A stretch of DNA of 64,000 bases. Origin: Bradyrhizobium sp. 21. Lineage in GTDB: Bacteria > Pseudomonadota > Alphaproteobacteria > Rhizobiales > Xanthobacteraceae. The position numbers and the translations under genes were made by a program. Under the pieces are notes generated by a model. It saw only the letters and a program-made list of their open reading frames with translations, was not told the origin of the DNA and ran no database searches. Within the stretch, counting starts at the first letter, position 1. Every line of letters begins with the position of its first letter. This document shows, piece by piece, positions 63,905-64,000 of the stretch. Where the stretch lies: positions 44,563 through 108,562 of the forward strand of contig NZ_JADPJG010000005.1 in NCBI RefSeq assembly GCF_023073335.1, written 5' to 3'.

Positions 63905-64000
63905 GGCCGCGACGTTAGCATGACATTCGGGTCAAGCCGATATAAGCATGCTCACAATGACGGACCAGGCGGTTCCAGCCGCGTGATACGGCTGGGGGGG

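Noticed and set aside
1..64000. CRISPR array
   Set aside because: No regularly spaced identical repeats with unique spacers were seen.
63905..64000. Start of another gene at the right end
   Set aside because: The ATG at 63957 is followed by a stop after nine codons and no other frame shows conserved features.

Overview
The window looks like a stretch of chromosome from a high-GC alphaproteobacterium, most probably a Bradyrhizobium or close relative. This is inferred from gene content only: many orphan Bug/tripartite tricarboxylate receptors, many class III nucleotide cyclases, a SAM-cyclase-ATPase-TPR giant protein, and FdhD/MobA/MoeA genes of rhizobial type. Most of it is dense chromosome with small operons. 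One segment, about 46.8-53.3 kb, is clearly different in base composition and is flanked by a tRNA-derived direct repeat.

Layout. 1-2.8 kb: the 3' end of a PQQ-type dehydrogenase/cytochrome c fusion, an SMP-30-like lactonase and a histone-deacetylase-family amidohydrolase. 2.8-11.5 kb: a leftward secondary-metabolite block made of a two-module NRPS (A-PCP-C-A-PCP-C), a small Lys-rich protein, a 4'-phosphopantetheinyl transferase and an LLM flavin monooxygenase. 11.7-16 kb: the giant cyclase/ATPase and a PCMT-like methyltransferase. 16-19.8 kb: polysaccharide genes (DUF6492 protein, secreted GH10 glycosidase, flippase). 20-25 kb: an L,D-transpeptidase, a methyltransferase and a secreted caspase/WD40 protein. 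25-28.8 kb: a catabolic cluster (VOC protein, Bug receptor, TetR regulator, CMD protein, SDR) around a large palindromic operator. 28.8-31.4 kb: a bufferin-type RiPP operon (precursor, MNIO enzyme, partner protein, DoxX) behind an ECF-type promoter. 31.6-36.7 kb: three more class III cyclases and hutD. 37-46.6 kb: a flavoprotein, a 42-residue zinc-ribbon protein, a catabolic cluster (enolase-superfamily enzyme, two Bug receptors, lipase, HD protein, LysR) and a YtcJ-like amidohydrolase.

46.8-53.3 kb is a 6.4-kb island inserted at the 3' end of a tRNA with anticodon CAT (probably tRNA-Ile2). It carries five tightly packed leftward genes: a calcineurin-like phosphoesterase, a GASH-type helical protein, two different double-GTPase-type P-loop proteins and a GAP1-type protein. 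This matches the GTPase-associated systems predicted by comparative genomics to act in biological conflict. There is no integrase or transposase between the repeats. It is the strongest candidate for an under-described system in the window.

53.7-57.1 kb: solute-binding proteins of three transporter types (Bug, TAXI, ABC type I). 57.1-64 kb: a molybdenum/tungsten module comprising an HTH-substrate-binding regulator, a TupA-like oxyanion-binding protein, two MoeA-like proteins (one fused to a periplasmic-binding-like domain), MobA and FdhD. These would supply and mature the cofactor of formate dehydrogenase-type enzymes.
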